64,000 bases of DNA from Thermohalobaculum sp039513195 (GTDB lineage Bacteria; Pseudomonadota; Alphaproteobacteria; Rhodobacterales; Rhodobacteraceae): assembly GCA_039513195.1 (NCBI GenBank), contig JBCCRM010000005.1, forward strand, positions 124,001 to 188,000, read 5' to 3'. Below the pieces are notes generated by a model that had not been told where the DNA came from, ran no database searches, and saw only the letters and a list, made by a program, of their open reading frames with translations. Shown here piece after piece: positions 35,330 through 44,095 of the stretch (its first letter is position 1; the number at the start of each line of letters is the position of its first letter). The translations under genes and the position numbers were made by a program.

Positions 35330-36208
35330 ATGCCCGCGACAGGGATATTTCGGGCGGTTTTGGCGGTGGCGCTAGTGGTGGCGGCCGGGTGCACCCCGTT
35401 CGAGGGCGACAGCTTCGCCGTGCCTGGCGAACGGTTCCCCGACGATGTCTATGCGGTGTCGGAATATTACGACCAGCGCGGGCGGAAGGTGTATCCGACT
35501 TCGGACGGGCGGCTGTTTTATGCCGAGGTACAGCGCAAGGGCTATCTGCATTTGGCACGCGAGAGCCGGCGGAGGCAGCGCCATAAGACCGTCGACAAGG
35601 TGGAGCGCTCGCTGACCGAGGCGGCCCGGATCGAGGCTCGTTCCCAGGCGCGGGTCGAGACTGAGCGCCGCCGTCTGGCTGCCGACCGGCGCCGGGCGGA
35701 GAGACTGCGCCAGCAAGAACGGGCCCGCCAGGGTCTGGAGGTCGAGACCGACCAGCGGGGCAGCCGGATCGAGGCGGATGGGGCCGAGAACAGGCGGTTG
35801 CAGCAGCGCGATTTCGTCGAGACGCGACAGGCCCGGATCCGCGACCAGCGCCGGATCAACGCGTTGGAGCGGGAAAGGCGGCGGGCCCTGCGCCGCGCGG
35901 AGGGCCAGGAGCGTGCGCGAAGCGCAGCCGAACGTCAGCGCCAACGGGCGGACCGGGCCCTGCAACGGCAGGAGCGCCGGTCGCGCCGGCTCGGGATCGG
36001 CGAGCTGCGCGTCTTGCGCAAGGACAGGCTGATCCCGGACCGCGACGCGCGGCTGTTGCGCAGATACGATCGCTTTCGCCTACCGCAGGAGGAAGAGGAC
36101 GCGTTCCTGCGTCGGATTGACCGGGCGCAAAGGCAGGCACGGGACGAGCGGAATTCGACCGATCTGCGGCCCTATCTGGAACGCCAACTCGGCGATGACA
36201 AGAAGTGA
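35330..36208 (+). CDS. Arginine-rich coiled-coil lipoprotein, unknown function
   Basis: A 292-residue protein. A signal peptide with lipobox VVAAGC puts the lipidated cysteine at residue 21. Residues about 23-65 form a small acidic and tyrosine-rich domain (FPDDVYAVSEYYDQRGRKVYP). About 75-235 is a long, very arginine- and glutamate-rich helix likely to be a coiled coil. The ATG at 35330 follows GGAGTTGGCG; another in-frame ATG at 35294 would hide the signal peptide. It would be anchored in the periplasm or outer membrane, perhaps contacting the envelope or peptidoglycan. I do not recognise a family. The convergent hydroxyacid dehydrogenase gene ends 3 bases beyond it. Confidence 0.75.
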   Translation: MPATGIFRAVLAVALVVAAGCTPFEGDSFAVPGERFPDDVYAVSEYYDQRGRKVYPTSDGRLFYAEVQRKGYLHLARESRRRQRHKTVDKVERSLTEAARIEARSQARVETERRRLAADRRRAERLRQQERARQGLEVETDQRGSRIEADGAENRRLQQRDFVETRQARIRDQRRINALERERRRALRRAEGQERARSAAERQRQRADRALQRQERRSRRLGIGELRVLRKDRLIPDRDARLLRRYDRFRLPQEEEDAFLRRIDRAQRQARDERNSTDLRPYLERQLGDDKK

Positions 36209-36211
36209 CCC

Positions 36212-37150
36212 TCAGCCTGCGACTTGGCGAAGCAACGGCTTACCCGCGCGCCATCGGCTGAGATTGTCCGCGAAGAGAACGGCGAAGCGGTCCTCCCAAT
36301 CGCGGACCTGGTCGGAGGCATGGGGCGAAAGCAGCACATTCTCCATGGTCCATAGCGGGCTTTCGGCCGGTAGGGGTTCGACCTCGAAGACGTCGAGCCA
36401 GGCGCCGCCCACCTGACCGCTGCGGAGCGCCTCGATCAGGTCCTTTTCGACCACCACGCGGCCGCGGGCGGAGTTCAGGAACAACGCGCCGGGCCGCATA
36501 TGGCCGAACCGTTCGGCATTAAAGAGGCCTGTGGTCTCTGGCGTCAGGCGCAAATGGACGGAGACGGCATCCACCTCGGCCAAGACGGCGTCGAGGGCGG
36601 CGAGCGGGCGCGCCTCCGGCACATCGTCGACCGGGCTGCCGGCTCGGTTCAACCCGATCACCTGCATGCCCAGTTGGCGGGCGCGCAGCGCCACCTGCTG
36701 TCCGATTGCGCCGGTTCCGACCACGGCAAGGCGTTGGCCCGCGAGGGGGCGGAAGGTCATGGGCTGCCAGCGCCTTGCGCGGGAGGCGTCTTGGTAACGT
36801 ACGAGATTGCAGTTCAGCGCGAGGAGCGCACCGATGGTCGTCTCGGCCAAAAAGGGCGCCAGGACCCCGGCGCCGTTGGTCACCGCAAGGCCGTCGGGAA
36901 AGGGCGTGAGATGTTCGTAGCCCGAGCCGCCGATTTGCACCCAGCGCAGCGAGGGCGCGTTGACCAATTGCCGGTGGATTGCCGCAGGCAGCTTTGGCGA
37001 GTGGATCGAAAAGCCGATGTCCGGGTTCTCGGCGAGGGCGGCGGGCAGACCGTCGGGCGTCGAGACTGGGATGATCCGCTCGCCCGGATGCCGGGTGCCC
37101 ACCTGTTCGGCCGCGGCCTCGGCGACATCCGATAGGATTACGATGGTCAT
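36212..37150 (-). CDS. D-2-hydroxyacid dehydrogenase, NAD-binding
   Basis: A 312-residue member of the D-isomer 2-hydroxyacid dehydrogenase family. The Rossmann motif VGTGAIGQQVA is near 145-155, followed by LNSARGRVVVE (substrate-binding arginine), DVFEVEPLP (catalytic-pair glutamate) and SPHAS (catalytic histidine near 280). It would interconvert a 2-keto acid and a D-2-hydroxy acid with NAD(P)H, for example glyoxylate or hydroxypyruvate, in the cytosol. The start MTIVILSD at 37150 is chosen from family alignment. No pathway partner is adjacent. Confidence 0.87.
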   Translation of the reverse strand: MTIVILSDVAEAAAEQVGTRHPGERIIPVSTPDGLPAALAENPDIGFSIHSPKLPAAIHRQLVNAPSLRWVQIGGSGYEHLTPFPDGLAVTNGAGVLAPFLAETTIGALLALNCNLVRYQDASRARRWQPMTFRPLAGQRLAVVGTGAIGQQVALRARQLGMQVIGLNRAGSPVDDVPEARPLAALDAVLAEVDAVSVHLRLTPETTGLFNAERFGHMRPGALFLNSARGRVVVEKDLIEALRSGQVGGAWLDVFEVEPLPAESPLWTMENVLLSPHASDQVRDWEDRFAVLFADNLSRWRAGKPLLRQVAG

Positions 37151-37233
37151 GGCAGTGCCCCCGAGCTTGCGGTATCGACTTTGGCCCAGATGGAGCATGG
37201 CTTCGTGACCAGCGCAATGGGTGTTGCCCGCGC

Positions 37234-37608
37234 TTAGGCCGTCGGCAGAGGCTCGCAAAACACAAGGCGGTTTTGGAAGGGGTCGGCGACGATCATCTCT
37301 CGCCAGCCCCAGCTTTGGTCGTGAAGACCAGGGCGGGCGTATTTATAGGCTTTGGCGATCAGGGATCGGTGGTAGCCGGCGAGATCGACCGTTTCGACGC
37401 GGACGGCCGAACCGGGTGTCGCGTCCCCATAGTGCTCGCTGAGATGCAGGACGCAATCGCCTAGGCGCACCTCCATATAAAGTGGCGCGTCGGGGGTGAA
37501 GCGATGCTCGAAGCCTACGGTAAAGCCGAGGAAGTCGAGGTAGAATTCGCGGGCTTTCGCCTCGTCGAAGCTGCGAAAGATCGGAACAGAGACGGTGAAA
37601 CTGGGCAT
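37234..37608 (-). CDS. Glyoxalase/bleomycin-resistance superfamily protein
   Basis: A 124-residue VOC-fold protein with the bleomycin-binding/glyoxalase-like pattern FDEAKAREFYLDFLGFTVGFEHRF, LYMEVRLGDCVLHLSEHYGD and a C-terminal EMIVADPFQNRLVFCEPL. An AAGGAGC ribosome-binding site precedes ATG 37608. It may bind a metal or a small ligand; resistance to bleomycin-type compounds is one possible role but is not demonstrated by sequence. The upstream gap of 315 bases carries large hairpins. Confidence 0.8.
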   Translation of the reverse strand: MPSFTVSVPIFRSFDEAKAREFYLDFLGFTVGFEHRFTPDAPLYMEVRLGDCVLHLSEHYGDATPGSAVRVETVDLAGYHRSLIAKAYKYARPGLHDQSWGWREMIVADPFQNRLVFCEPLPTA

Positions 37609-37662
37609 CGGGGGCTCCTTCGATTTGGCGAAGGGTATTGGGCCTGTGCGCGGAAGGCGAGG

Positions 37663-37754
37663 GCGCGGTGCGGCGCCGAGCCCCGCCCACCCCGGCAGCC
37701 ATCTGCGCTTTCTCGACCGGCGGGGCAGCCCACAGGCTCGGCGCCGCACCGCGC
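37663..37754. repeat. Long inverted repeat with 20-base perfect arms
   Basis: GCGCGGTGCGGCGCCGAGCC at 37663-37682 is exactly complementary to 37735-37754, and the interior adds CCCCGCC at 37681-37687 against GGCGGGG at 37720-37726. It could form a very stable cruciform or RNA hairpin about 55-150 bases upstream of the glyoxalase-fold gene start. Confidence 0.6.
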
Positions 37755-37859
37755 GGCGTTTGGTGCCGTGCCGTTCGCGTTGGCTGGTGGAGGTGGCATC
37801 TGCTGGGGAAGGCAGCGAGGGCGGCCCAGGTCTAGCCTGCCTCAGCGGGGCCTGCTCGC

Positions 37860-37916
37860 GTCAAGGATCGGGCTTATGCCCGTCCTTGACCCGTCCTGCC
37901 CGCCGACGGGTCAAGG
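37860..37916 (-). terminator. Alternative hairpins just downstream of fadJ
   Basis: CCTTGACCCGTC (37884-37895) pairs perfectly with GACGGGTCAAGG (37905-37916). The same TCCTTGAC also pairs with GTCAAGGA at 37860-37867 in a second hairpin with GGGC/GCCC. The first stem starts 8 bases beyond the fadJ stop. No T-run follows, so it may stabilise the 3' end or act with Rho. Confidence 0.5.
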
Positions 37917-37923
37917 GCCGGCG

Positions 37924-40137
37924 TCAGGCAGCTTTGGGGGCGAAACGAGTGTAGAAGCCTTCCGACTTGGCAGCCATATCGCGTAGCAGCGCGGGCGGCG
38001 TAAACCGGGGGCCATGGCGTTCTGTGAGTGCGTCGCAGATTGCGACGGCCCGTTCCGCACCCAGGATGTCCAACCATGAGAGCGGCCCGCCGGACCAGGG
38101 CGCGAAGCCCCAGCCGAGGATTGCACCGACATCGCCCTCGCGGATATCCATCAACACGCCTTCTTCGAGTGCCCGAACGGCCTCTAAGGTCTGGGCCATC
38201 ATCAGCCGGTTCTGCACCTCCTCCAGCGCAGGTTGGTCGGCCGCGGCCGGGTAGAGCGCAGCTAGTTCCGCCCAGAGGCCCTGGCGCTTGCCCTTCTCGT
38301 CATAGGCATAGAATCCGGCAAGGTTCTTACGCCCGAGCCGCTGATGGGTTTCGACCATCGCGTGGAGCACGTCGTCCGCCGGGCTCGCCGGGTAAGCATT
38401 GCCCATGGCGGCCTTGGTCGCCAAGGCGATCTTGAGGCCGAGCTCCAGCGACGTTTCGTCGACGAGTTGCAACGGCCCCAGCGGCATCCCCATCTGCTTC
38501 GCGGCATTCTCGATGAGGGCGGGCTTCACCCCCTCAGCCACCATGCGCAGGCCTTCGTTCACGTAAGGCAGGATGCAGCGATTGGCGTAAAAGAAGCGCG
38601 CGTCGTTCACGACGATCGGGGTTTTTCGGATCTGGCGCACGAAGTCGAGCGCCTTCGCCACCGCCTCGTCGCCCGTCTCGCGGCCCTTGATGATCTCGAC
38701 CAGCAGCATCTTGTGGACCGGCGAGAAGAAATGGATGCCGATATAGCGCTCCGGCCGGGCGGAGGCCTTGGCGAGGTCGGTTATCGGCAAGGTCGAGGTG
38801 TTGGTGGCGAAGATCGCATCGGCGGGGATCTCAGCCTCTGCCATCCCGGTCACTTTGGCTTTCAGGTTCGGATCCTCGAAAACTGCCTCGACGATCAGGT
38901 CGCAGTCCTGCAGCGCGGAATAGTCGGGTGTCGCGGTCACCCGGTCGAGCACCGAAGCTTTGCCTGCTTCGTCTATGCGCTTTTTCTTGAGGCTGTCGTC
39001 GAGCAGCCCCTCGATGGTCGCGCGGCCCTTGTCGGCGCTTTCCTGGTCGCGGTCGATCAGCACCACCTCCATGCCCGCATCGGCCGACACATAGGCAATG
39101 CCCGCGCCCATCATGCCGGCGCCGAGGACACCGAGCTTCTTCACCGCCATATCGGGCACGCCCTTCGGGCGAACCGCGCCTTTTTCGAGCGCTTGCTTGT
39201 TCAGGAAAAGCGAGCGGATCATTGCCTCCGACGACGGATTCATCAGCACGGTGGTAAACCAGCGCGCCTCGATCTTGATCGCCTGGTCAAAGGGCACGAG
39301 CGCGCCCTCATAGACTGCAGAGAGCATGGCGCGGGCAGCAGGGTAAACGCCTTGGGTCTTGCCGTGGGTCATGACAATGCCGCCGAGAAACATCTCGAAG
39401 CCCTCGCGGGTGTAAGGCGCGCCGCCCGGGATCTTGAAGCCTCGCTGGTCCCAGGGTTTCACCGCGTCCTTTTCGGTGGCGGAGAGGAGCCATTCCTTGG
39501 CGCGAGCAAGGAGCTGGTCTGAGGCCACCACCTCATCGATCAAGCCGGCGGACTTGGCCTTTTTCGGATTCGGGGTCTTGCCCTCCAACAAGAACGGAGC
39601 AGCGCCCATCAGGCCCAGCATCCGGACCAGGCGGGTGGTGCCGCCAGAGCCGGGGAAGAGGCCGACCAGAATCTCGGGCAGGCCGATTTTGGCCTTCGGG
39701 TTGTCGGCTGCAATGCGGCGGTGGCAGGCCAGAGCGATCTCGGTTCCAATGCCCATGGCGGTGCCGGGGCTGGCCCAGCAGAAGGGTTTGCCGCCCTTCA
39801 GCGTCTTCGGGTCGGCGCCCGCGCGCTCGATCTTGCGGAGTATGGCGTGGAGCGCCATGACGAAGCCGAAGATCGTCTCGGCCGGGTTGCCGCCCTCGGC
39901 GGTGGCCCGTGTCTTCATCGCGGCGAGGGTGTTGAGATCCATTCCGCCAGCAAAGTCCTTTTTGCTTGAGGTCAGGATCACACCTTTGACGGCTGTGTCG
40001 GCGAGGGCTGTGTCGACATGGGCGTCCAGTTCTCGGATCCCCGCCTCGTTCAGCACATTCATCGAGGCGCCGGGCAGGTCCCAGGTGATGGTCGCGATGC
40101 CGTCCGCATCCGTTGTCATGGTGAAGATGTCGGTCAT
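37924..40137 (-). CDS. fadJ: Bifunctional enoyl-CoA hydratase/3-hydroxyacyl-CoA dehydrogenase
   Basis: A 737-residue multifunctional beta-oxidation protein. The N-terminal crotonase domain (about 1-290) contains KDFAGGMDL and PEILVGLFPGSGGTTRL, with the catalytic glutamates expected in GTEIALACH and LPEILVG. The dehydrogenase domain begins with KLGVLGAGMMGAGIAYVSA (about 335) and has the HFFSPVHKMLLVEII catalytic histidine segment, ending with a second helical domain. It hydrates enoyl-CoA and oxidises the hydroxyacyl-CoA with NAD. It is the last gene of the operon with thiolase, cupin and acyl-CoA dehydrogenase genes; a hairpin follows the stop. FadB is an equally fitting name. Confidence 0.93.
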   Translation of the reverse strand: MTDIFTMTTDADGIATITWDLPGASMNVLNEAGIRELDAHVDTALADTAVKGVILTSSKKDFAGGMDLNTLAAMKTRATAEGGNPAETIFGFVMALHAILRKIERAGADPKTLKGGKPFCWASPGTAMGIGTEIALACHRRIAADNPKAKIGLPEILVGLFPGSGGTTRLVRMLGLMGAAPFLLEGKTPNPKKAKSAGLIDEVVASDQLLARAKEWLLSATEKDAVKPWDQRGFKIPGGAPYTREGFEMFLGGIVMTHGKTQGVYPAARAMLSAVYEGALVPFDQAIKIEARWFTTVLMNPSSEAMIRSLFLNKQALEKGAVRPKGVPDMAVKKLGVLGAGMMGAGIAYVSADAGMEVVLIDRDQESADKGRATIEGLLDDSLKKKRIDEAGKASVLDRVTATPDYSALQDCDLIVEAVFEDPNLKAKVTGMAEAEIPADAIFATNTSTLPITDLAKASARPERYIGIHFFSPVHKMLLVEIIKGRETGDEAVAKALDFVRQIRKTPIVVNDARFFYANRCILPYVNEGLRMVAEGVKPALIENAAKQMGMPLGPLQLVDETSLELGLKIALATKAAMGNAYPASPADDVLHAMVETHQRLGRKNLAGFYAYDEKGKRQGLWAELAALYPAAADQPALEEVQNRLMMAQTLEAVRALEEGVLMDIREGDVGAILGWGFAPWSGGPLSWLDILGAERAVAICDALTERHGPRFTPPALLRDMAAKSEGFYTRFAPKAA

Positions 40138-40221
40138 CTCTCGGTCTCCTCCGCCGCGTCTTACCGCGGCCCTTGCATCATTCGGCCCGGCCTTCCGGAC
40201 AGGGTCTTCCTCGGCGGCCTC

Positions 40222-40683
40222 TTATTCGTAGGGTGTGCCGTCTTTATGGGTGAACCGGCGAACCCCGCCGGTATGGCCAATCGCCAGGTCGTCGTCTGGG
40301 TAGTCGGCGGTTTCGCCGGGTATGCGGCTGCCGATCTCGAGCATCACCACCGGCTGGTCTGAGCGGTTGACCAGGTGATGGGCGTTGCCGTCGCCCGCCG
40401 GGAACGCCGCCGCATCGCCAGGACCCATCGGATGGTCACCGTCATTGTCTATCAGCACGGCCTCGCCCGAGACGATCCACACGAACTCGTCCTCCTTGGC
40501 TTGGCAGTGGCGCATCGACGACACGTCACCGGGCAACAGGGTCGTTAGGTTAACGCCGAACTGCGTCAGCCCGCCGCCGGTGCCGAGACGAATGCGCTCG
40601 ATCGCGCCGACCCGGCTTCGGAACGGCTCTGGGTAGCTGACACCGACATCCTTGCGGACGGCCTTGCGGTCGAGCTTCGGCAT
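40222..40683 (-). CDS. Cupin-domain protein in the beta-oxidation operon
   Basis: A 153-residue single-cupin protein. The first cupin motif appears around SSMRHCQAKEDEFVWIVSGEAVL (about 56-78, split) and the second around GPGDAAAFPAGDGNAHHLVNRS. The ATG at 40683 overlaps the thiolase stop as TGATG; a GTG at 40686 is also in frame. Cupins of this type bind a metal and may be enzymes or sensors; the function in fatty-acid breakdown is unknown. It sits 84 bases upstream of fadJ in the operon. Confidence 0.8.
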   Translation of the reverse strand: MPKLDRKAVRKDVGVSYPEPFRSRVGAIERIRLGTGGGLTQFGVNLTTLLPGDVSSMRHCQAKEDEFVWIVSGEAVLIDNDGDHPMGPGDAAAFPAGDGNAHHLVNRSDQPVVMLEIGSRIPGETADYPDDDLAIGHTGGVRRFTHKDGTPYE

Positions 40684-41894
40684 CACACCCGCTCGATGAT
40701 GGTGGCCGCTCCCATGCCAGAGGCCACGCAGAGGGTGACCAGGGCGGTTTCTTTGTCCGAGCGCTCCAGCTCGTCGAGGGCGGTGCCCAGGATCATTGCC
40801 CCCGTGGCGCCGAGGGGATGGCCCATGGCAATGGCGCCGCCATTGGGGTTGACCCTAACGTGGTCGACATCGAACGCTTGCATGAACCGCAGCACGACCG
40901 AGGCGAAAGCCTCGTTCACCTCGAAGAGATCCAGATCGGCGATCTCCATCCCACTCTCACGCAGGATCTTCTCTGTCGCGGGCACCGGGCCGGTCAGCAT
41001 GATCGTCGGGTCGGTCCCAACCTTGCTTGTCGCCTTTACACGCGCCCGGGGCTTGAGGCCGAGCCGTTCGCCCGCCTCCTTCGAGCCGATCAGCACCGCC
41101 GCTGCCCCATCGACGATGCCAGAGGAATTGCCGGCATGGTGCACATGCTCGATCCGCTCGAGATGCGGGTATTTCAGCATTGCGACAGCATCGAAGCCGG
41201 GCATCCCTTCGCCCATTTCTTTGAAGGAGGGTTTCAGCGATCCCAATGACTGCATATCGGTCTCGGGCCGCATGTGCTCGTCGCGGTCCAGGATCGCCAC
41301 GCCGTTCTGGTCCTTCACGGTGATCACCGAGTTGGCGAAGCGGTCGTCCTGCCAGGCCGCGGCGGCACGCTTCTGGCTCTCCACCGCATAGGCGTCCACA
41401 TCGTCGCGGGAAAAGCCGTACTCTGTCGCGATGATGTCGGCTGAGATCCCTTGCGGCACGAAATAGGTCTTCATGGCGATATACGGGTCAACACCGATCG
41501 CAAACCCGTCCGATCCCATTGGGATGCGGCTCATCATCTCGACGCCGCCCGCCACATAGAGATCGCCGGCGCCGCCGCGCACTTGGTTGGCGGCGAGGTT
41601 GACCGCTTCGAGCCCCGAGGCGCAGAACCGGTTGATGTGGAGACCCGGCGCCCGCTCGTCCCACCCGGCATAAAGCACTGCCGAACGCGCGATCTCGCCG
41701 CCTTGCTCGCCCACAGGCGTGACGCAGCCCCAAATCACGTCCTCGACCTGGTCTGTGGGCAGATCGTTGCGATCCTTGATCGCGTTCAGCACGTTCGCCG
41801 AGAGACGCAGCGCCGTCACTTCGTGGAGGCTGCCGTCCTTCTTGCCCTTGCCGCGGGGGCTGCGCACAGCGTCGTAGATATAGGCCTCGGTCAT
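40683..41894 (-). CDS. fadA: Acetyl-CoA acyltransferase (thiolase)
   Basis: A 403-residue thiolase. The nucleophile is in NRFCASGLEAV (near residue 90), the catalytic histidine in GGAIAMGHPLGATGA, and the second cysteine in LCVASGMGAATI near the C-terminus. It would cleave 3-ketoacyl-CoA to acetyl-CoA and a shortened acyl-CoA. Position with acyl-CoA dehydrogenase and fadJ genes makes a beta-oxidation role more likely than acetoacetyl-CoA synthesis for polyester. The start overlaps the small upstream gene (ATGA) and the stop overlaps the cupin gene (TGATG). Confidence 0.93.
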   Translation of the reverse strand: MTEAYIYDAVRSPRGKGKKDGSLHEVTALRLSANVLNAIKDRNDLPTDQVEDVIWGCVTPVGEQGGEIARSAVLYAGWDERAPGLHINRFCASGLEAVNLAANQVRGGAGDLYVAGGVEMMSRIPMGSDGFAIGVDPYIAMKTYFVPQGISADIIATEYGFSRDDVDAYAVESQKRAAAAWQDDRFANSVITVKDQNGVAILDRDEHMRPETDMQSLGSLKPSFKEMGEGMPGFDAVAMLKYPHLERIEHVHHAGNSSGIVDGAAAVLIGSKEAGERLGLKPRARVKATSKVGTDPTIMLTGPVPATEKILRESGMEIADLDLFEVNEAFASVVLRFMQAFDVDHVRVNPNGGAIAMGHPLGATGAMILGTALDELERSDKETALVTLCVASGMGAATIIERV

Positions 41895-42142
41895 TCGGTC
41901 TCTCCCTTATCGGCTGTCTTGGCTTCGCCGGCAGGCGAAGGGGCGCCGTATTCGGCGATGAAGGCTCGGAATGCCGCGTCGAGCCGCTCGGCATCGGCAT
42001 AGTCGTCCAGGCGCTCCAGCAACACCACCAGCAGGTAGTTGTTGCCCAGCCCATAGCGGTCGTTCAGGGCGCGCAGACGGTCATATGCCGCCTCTGTCAG
42101 GCTCGCCTGGAATCGCTTTGGCTTTGGCAGACGCTTGGGCAT
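41891..42142 (-). CDS. Small basic/acidic protein, possible ribbon-helix-helix fold
   Basis: An 83-residue protein with a lysine-rich start (MPKRLPKPKRFQASLTEAAYDRL) followed by two helices (LRALNDRYGLGNNYLLVVLLERL, then DAAFRAFIAEYG). The strand-helix-helix order resembles ribbon-helix-helix DNA-binding proteins, but the match is only by general pattern. Its stop overlaps the thiolase start (ATGA). A regulatory role inside the fad operon is conceivable. I do not recognise a named family. Confidence 0.65.
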   Translation of the reverse strand: MPKRLPKPKRFQASLTEAAYDRLRALNDRYGLGNNYLLVVLLERLDDYADAERLDAAFRAFIAEYGAPSPAGEAKTADKGETE

Positions 42143-42165
42143 TGCTCAGATCCCGGCCATGGGCG

Positions 42166-42204
42166 TTCCCTCCTCCTTGATAGGGGAGGTTTAGGGAGGG
42201 GGTG
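42166..42204. repeat. G-rich hairpin repeat between acyl-CoA dehydrogenase and small-protein genes
   Basis: TCCCTCCTCC is followed by GGGGAGG and TTTAGGGAGGGGGTG, a foldable and G-rich stretch. TTAGGGAGGGGGTG is shared with the minus strand just upstream of glsA (54312-54325), suggesting a dispersed element. Confidence 0.5.
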
Positions 42205-42231
42205 GCGCGACCCATGCCCCAACGCCTGTTC

Positions 42232-44025
42232 TCAGAATGCTTCGGCGGGCAGGTCCATTACCGGCTCGGCGCCGCTCTCGATCCGGGCCAGGCGCAGTCC
42301 CGTCTCCGGCAGGATCCGGCTCATGTAGTACCGCCCCGTCGCGAGCTTGGCATTGTAATAGTCTGGGTCCGAGGTTCCGTCCTGCAGCGCCTTCGAGGCC
42401 GCCTTTGCCATCCGCGTCCAGGCGAGACCCATGCAGACATGGCCAAAAAGATGCATGAAATCGACAGATCCGGCCAAGGCTGCGTTCGGGTTCTTCATGC
42501 CGGCCTGCATGAAATACATGGCCGCCGCCTGCAGATCCTTTGATGCCTTCTTCAGCGGCTCCAGAAAGTTCTTAGCCAGCGCCAAATCGTCATCGTTTTC
42601 GCGAATATAGCCCTTGATGTAGTCGAAGAATGTCATGATCGGCTTGCCGCCTTTCATGGCGAGCTTGCGTCCTACGAGGTCCAGCGCCTGCACCCCCGTG
42701 GCGCCCTCGTAGATCATCGTGATCCGGGCGTCGCGGACATATTGGGACATGCCCCATTCCTCGATATAGCCGTGGCCGCCGAAGACCTGCTGTGCATTGG
42801 AGGTCAGGCGATAGCCTTCCTCGGTCAGGAAGCCTTTGATTACCGGCGTCAGCAGCGCGACCATGTCGGCGGCCCGCTCCCGCTCTCCCAAGTCGGTGTG
42901 CCGCTTTTCCGCATCCAGCAGCATCGTCACCCAGGAGAGGAAGCCGATGCCGCCCTCGCAAAAGCTCTTTTGGTCGAGCAGCAGCCGGCGGATGTCCGGG
43001 TGCACGATCAGCGGGTCGGCCGGACCGTTCGGGTTTTCCGACCCGGTCACCGCCCGCCCGGCGAGACGGTCCTTCGCATAAGCTGCCGCGTTCTGATAGG
43101 CGGCCGTCGCGATGGAGAGACCCTGCATACCGACCAGCAGGCGCGCCTCGTTCATCATCACGAACATGGCCTTCAGGCCCTTGTTCTCCTCGCCCACGAG
43201 CCAGCCCTTAGCCCCGTCATAATTCATGACGCAGGTCGAGTTGCCGTGGATGCCCATCTTCTCCTCGACCTTGCCGCAGGTCACCGCGTTGCGGTCGCCG
43301 AGGCTACCATCGGCATTGACCAGGTATTTCGGCACGACGAAGAGCGAGATCCCCTTTGTCCCCGCCGGAGAACCGGGGGTCTTGGCGAGCACCAGATGGA
43401 TGATGTTCTCCGACATGTCATGCTCGCCCGACGAGATGAAGATCTTTTGGCCGGAGATGTTAAAGCTGCCGTCGTTGGCCGGTTCCGCCTTGGTACGGAT
43501 CAAGCCGAGATCGGTCCCGCAATGCGGTTCGGTAAGGTTCATCGTGCCCATCCACTCGCCCGAGACGAGCTTCGGCAGATAGGCCTGCTTTTGCTCCTCC
43601 GTCCCATAGCTGTGGAGTGCCGAATACGCCCCATGGGTGAGTCCTGGGTACATCATGAAGGCGAGATTGGCCGAGGATTTGAACGTTCCGACCGCCATAT
43701 TCAGGATGGTTGGGATGCCTTGGCCGCCATATTCCGGATCGCATTCCATCGATGGCCAGGCGCCGTCGACGATGGTTGCCCAGGCCTCTTTGAACCCATC
43801 CGGCGTGCGAACAACGCCGTTTTCAAGCCGACATCCCTGCTGATCGCCGATCTGGTTCAGCGGCGTCAGGACATCCCGCGCGATCTTGCCCGCCTCTTCC
43901 AGGATCGCGGCCGTGAAGTCCGGCGTCAGGTCCTCGTAACCCTCGATCGCGGTCTGGTCTTGGACCTTAAGCGCCTCGTGCAAGACGAAGGCATAGTCGC
44001 GCAAAGGTGGGGTGTAGGTGGGCAT
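42232..44025 (-). CDS. Acyl-CoA dehydrogenase, long form with C-terminal extension
   Basis: A 597-residue flavoprotein of the acyl-CoA dehydrogenase family. FAD-contacting MNLTEPHCGTDLG and the GQKIFISSGEHDM segment lie in the middle domain, and the catalytic glutamate is in TMIYEGATGVQALDL (near 435). The last ~130 residues form the extra C-terminal domain found in this longer FadE-like group. It catalyses the first oxidation of beta-oxidation, with electrons passed to ETF. It is the first enzyme gene after the MerR regulator, about 70 bases away, in the fad operon. Chain-length preference cannot be read from sequence. Confidence 0.92.
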   Translation of the reverse strand: MPTYTPPLRDYAFVLHEALKVQDQTAIEGYEDLTPDFTAAILEEAGKIARDVLTPLNQIGDQQGCRLENGVVRTPDGFKEAWATIVDGAWPSMECDPEYGGQGIPTILNMAVGTFKSSANLAFMMYPGLTHGAYSALHSYGTEEQKQAYLPKLVSGEWMGTMNLTEPHCGTDLGLIRTKAEPANDGSFNISGQKIFISSGEHDMSENIIHLVLAKTPGSPAGTKGISLFVVPKYLVNADGSLGDRNAVTCGKVEEKMGIHGNSTCVMNYDGAKGWLVGEENKGLKAMFVMMNEARLLVGMQGLSIATAAYQNAAAYAKDRLAGRAVTGSENPNGPADPLIVHPDIRRLLLDQKSFCEGGIGFLSWVTMLLDAEKRHTDLGERERAADMVALLTPVIKGFLTEEGYRLTSNAQQVFGGHGYIEEWGMSQYVRDARITMIYEGATGVQALDLVGRKLAMKGGKPIMTFFDYIKGYIRENDDDLALAKNFLEPLKKASKDLQAAAMYFMQAGMKNPNAALAGSVDFMHLFGHVCMGLAWTRMAKAASKALQDGTSDPDYYNAKLATGRYYMSRILPETGLRLARIESGAEPVMDLPAEAF

Positions 44026-44095
44026 GTAAGATTTTCCTCCGGGCGTCCTGGGCGGGCTGCTCTGCCCGTCTCGATCTCGTGAGTTGTGCAGCCGA

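Larger units (their letters stand above)
37609..37923. other. Hairpin-rich gap between fadJ and the glyoxalase-fold gene
   Basis: No gene was found in these 315 bases. They hold a 92-base inverted repeat (37663-37754) and a pair of mutually exclusive hairpins (37860-37916), described separately. The gap lies downstream of fadJ and upstream of the glyoxalase-fold gene, both on the minus strand. Confidence 0.65.

Noticed and set aside
37509..37986. Plus-strand frames running through the hairpin-rich gap after fadJ
   Set aside because: They are low-complexity translations of palindromic DNA and of shadows of the neighbouring genes, with no ribosome-binding site.
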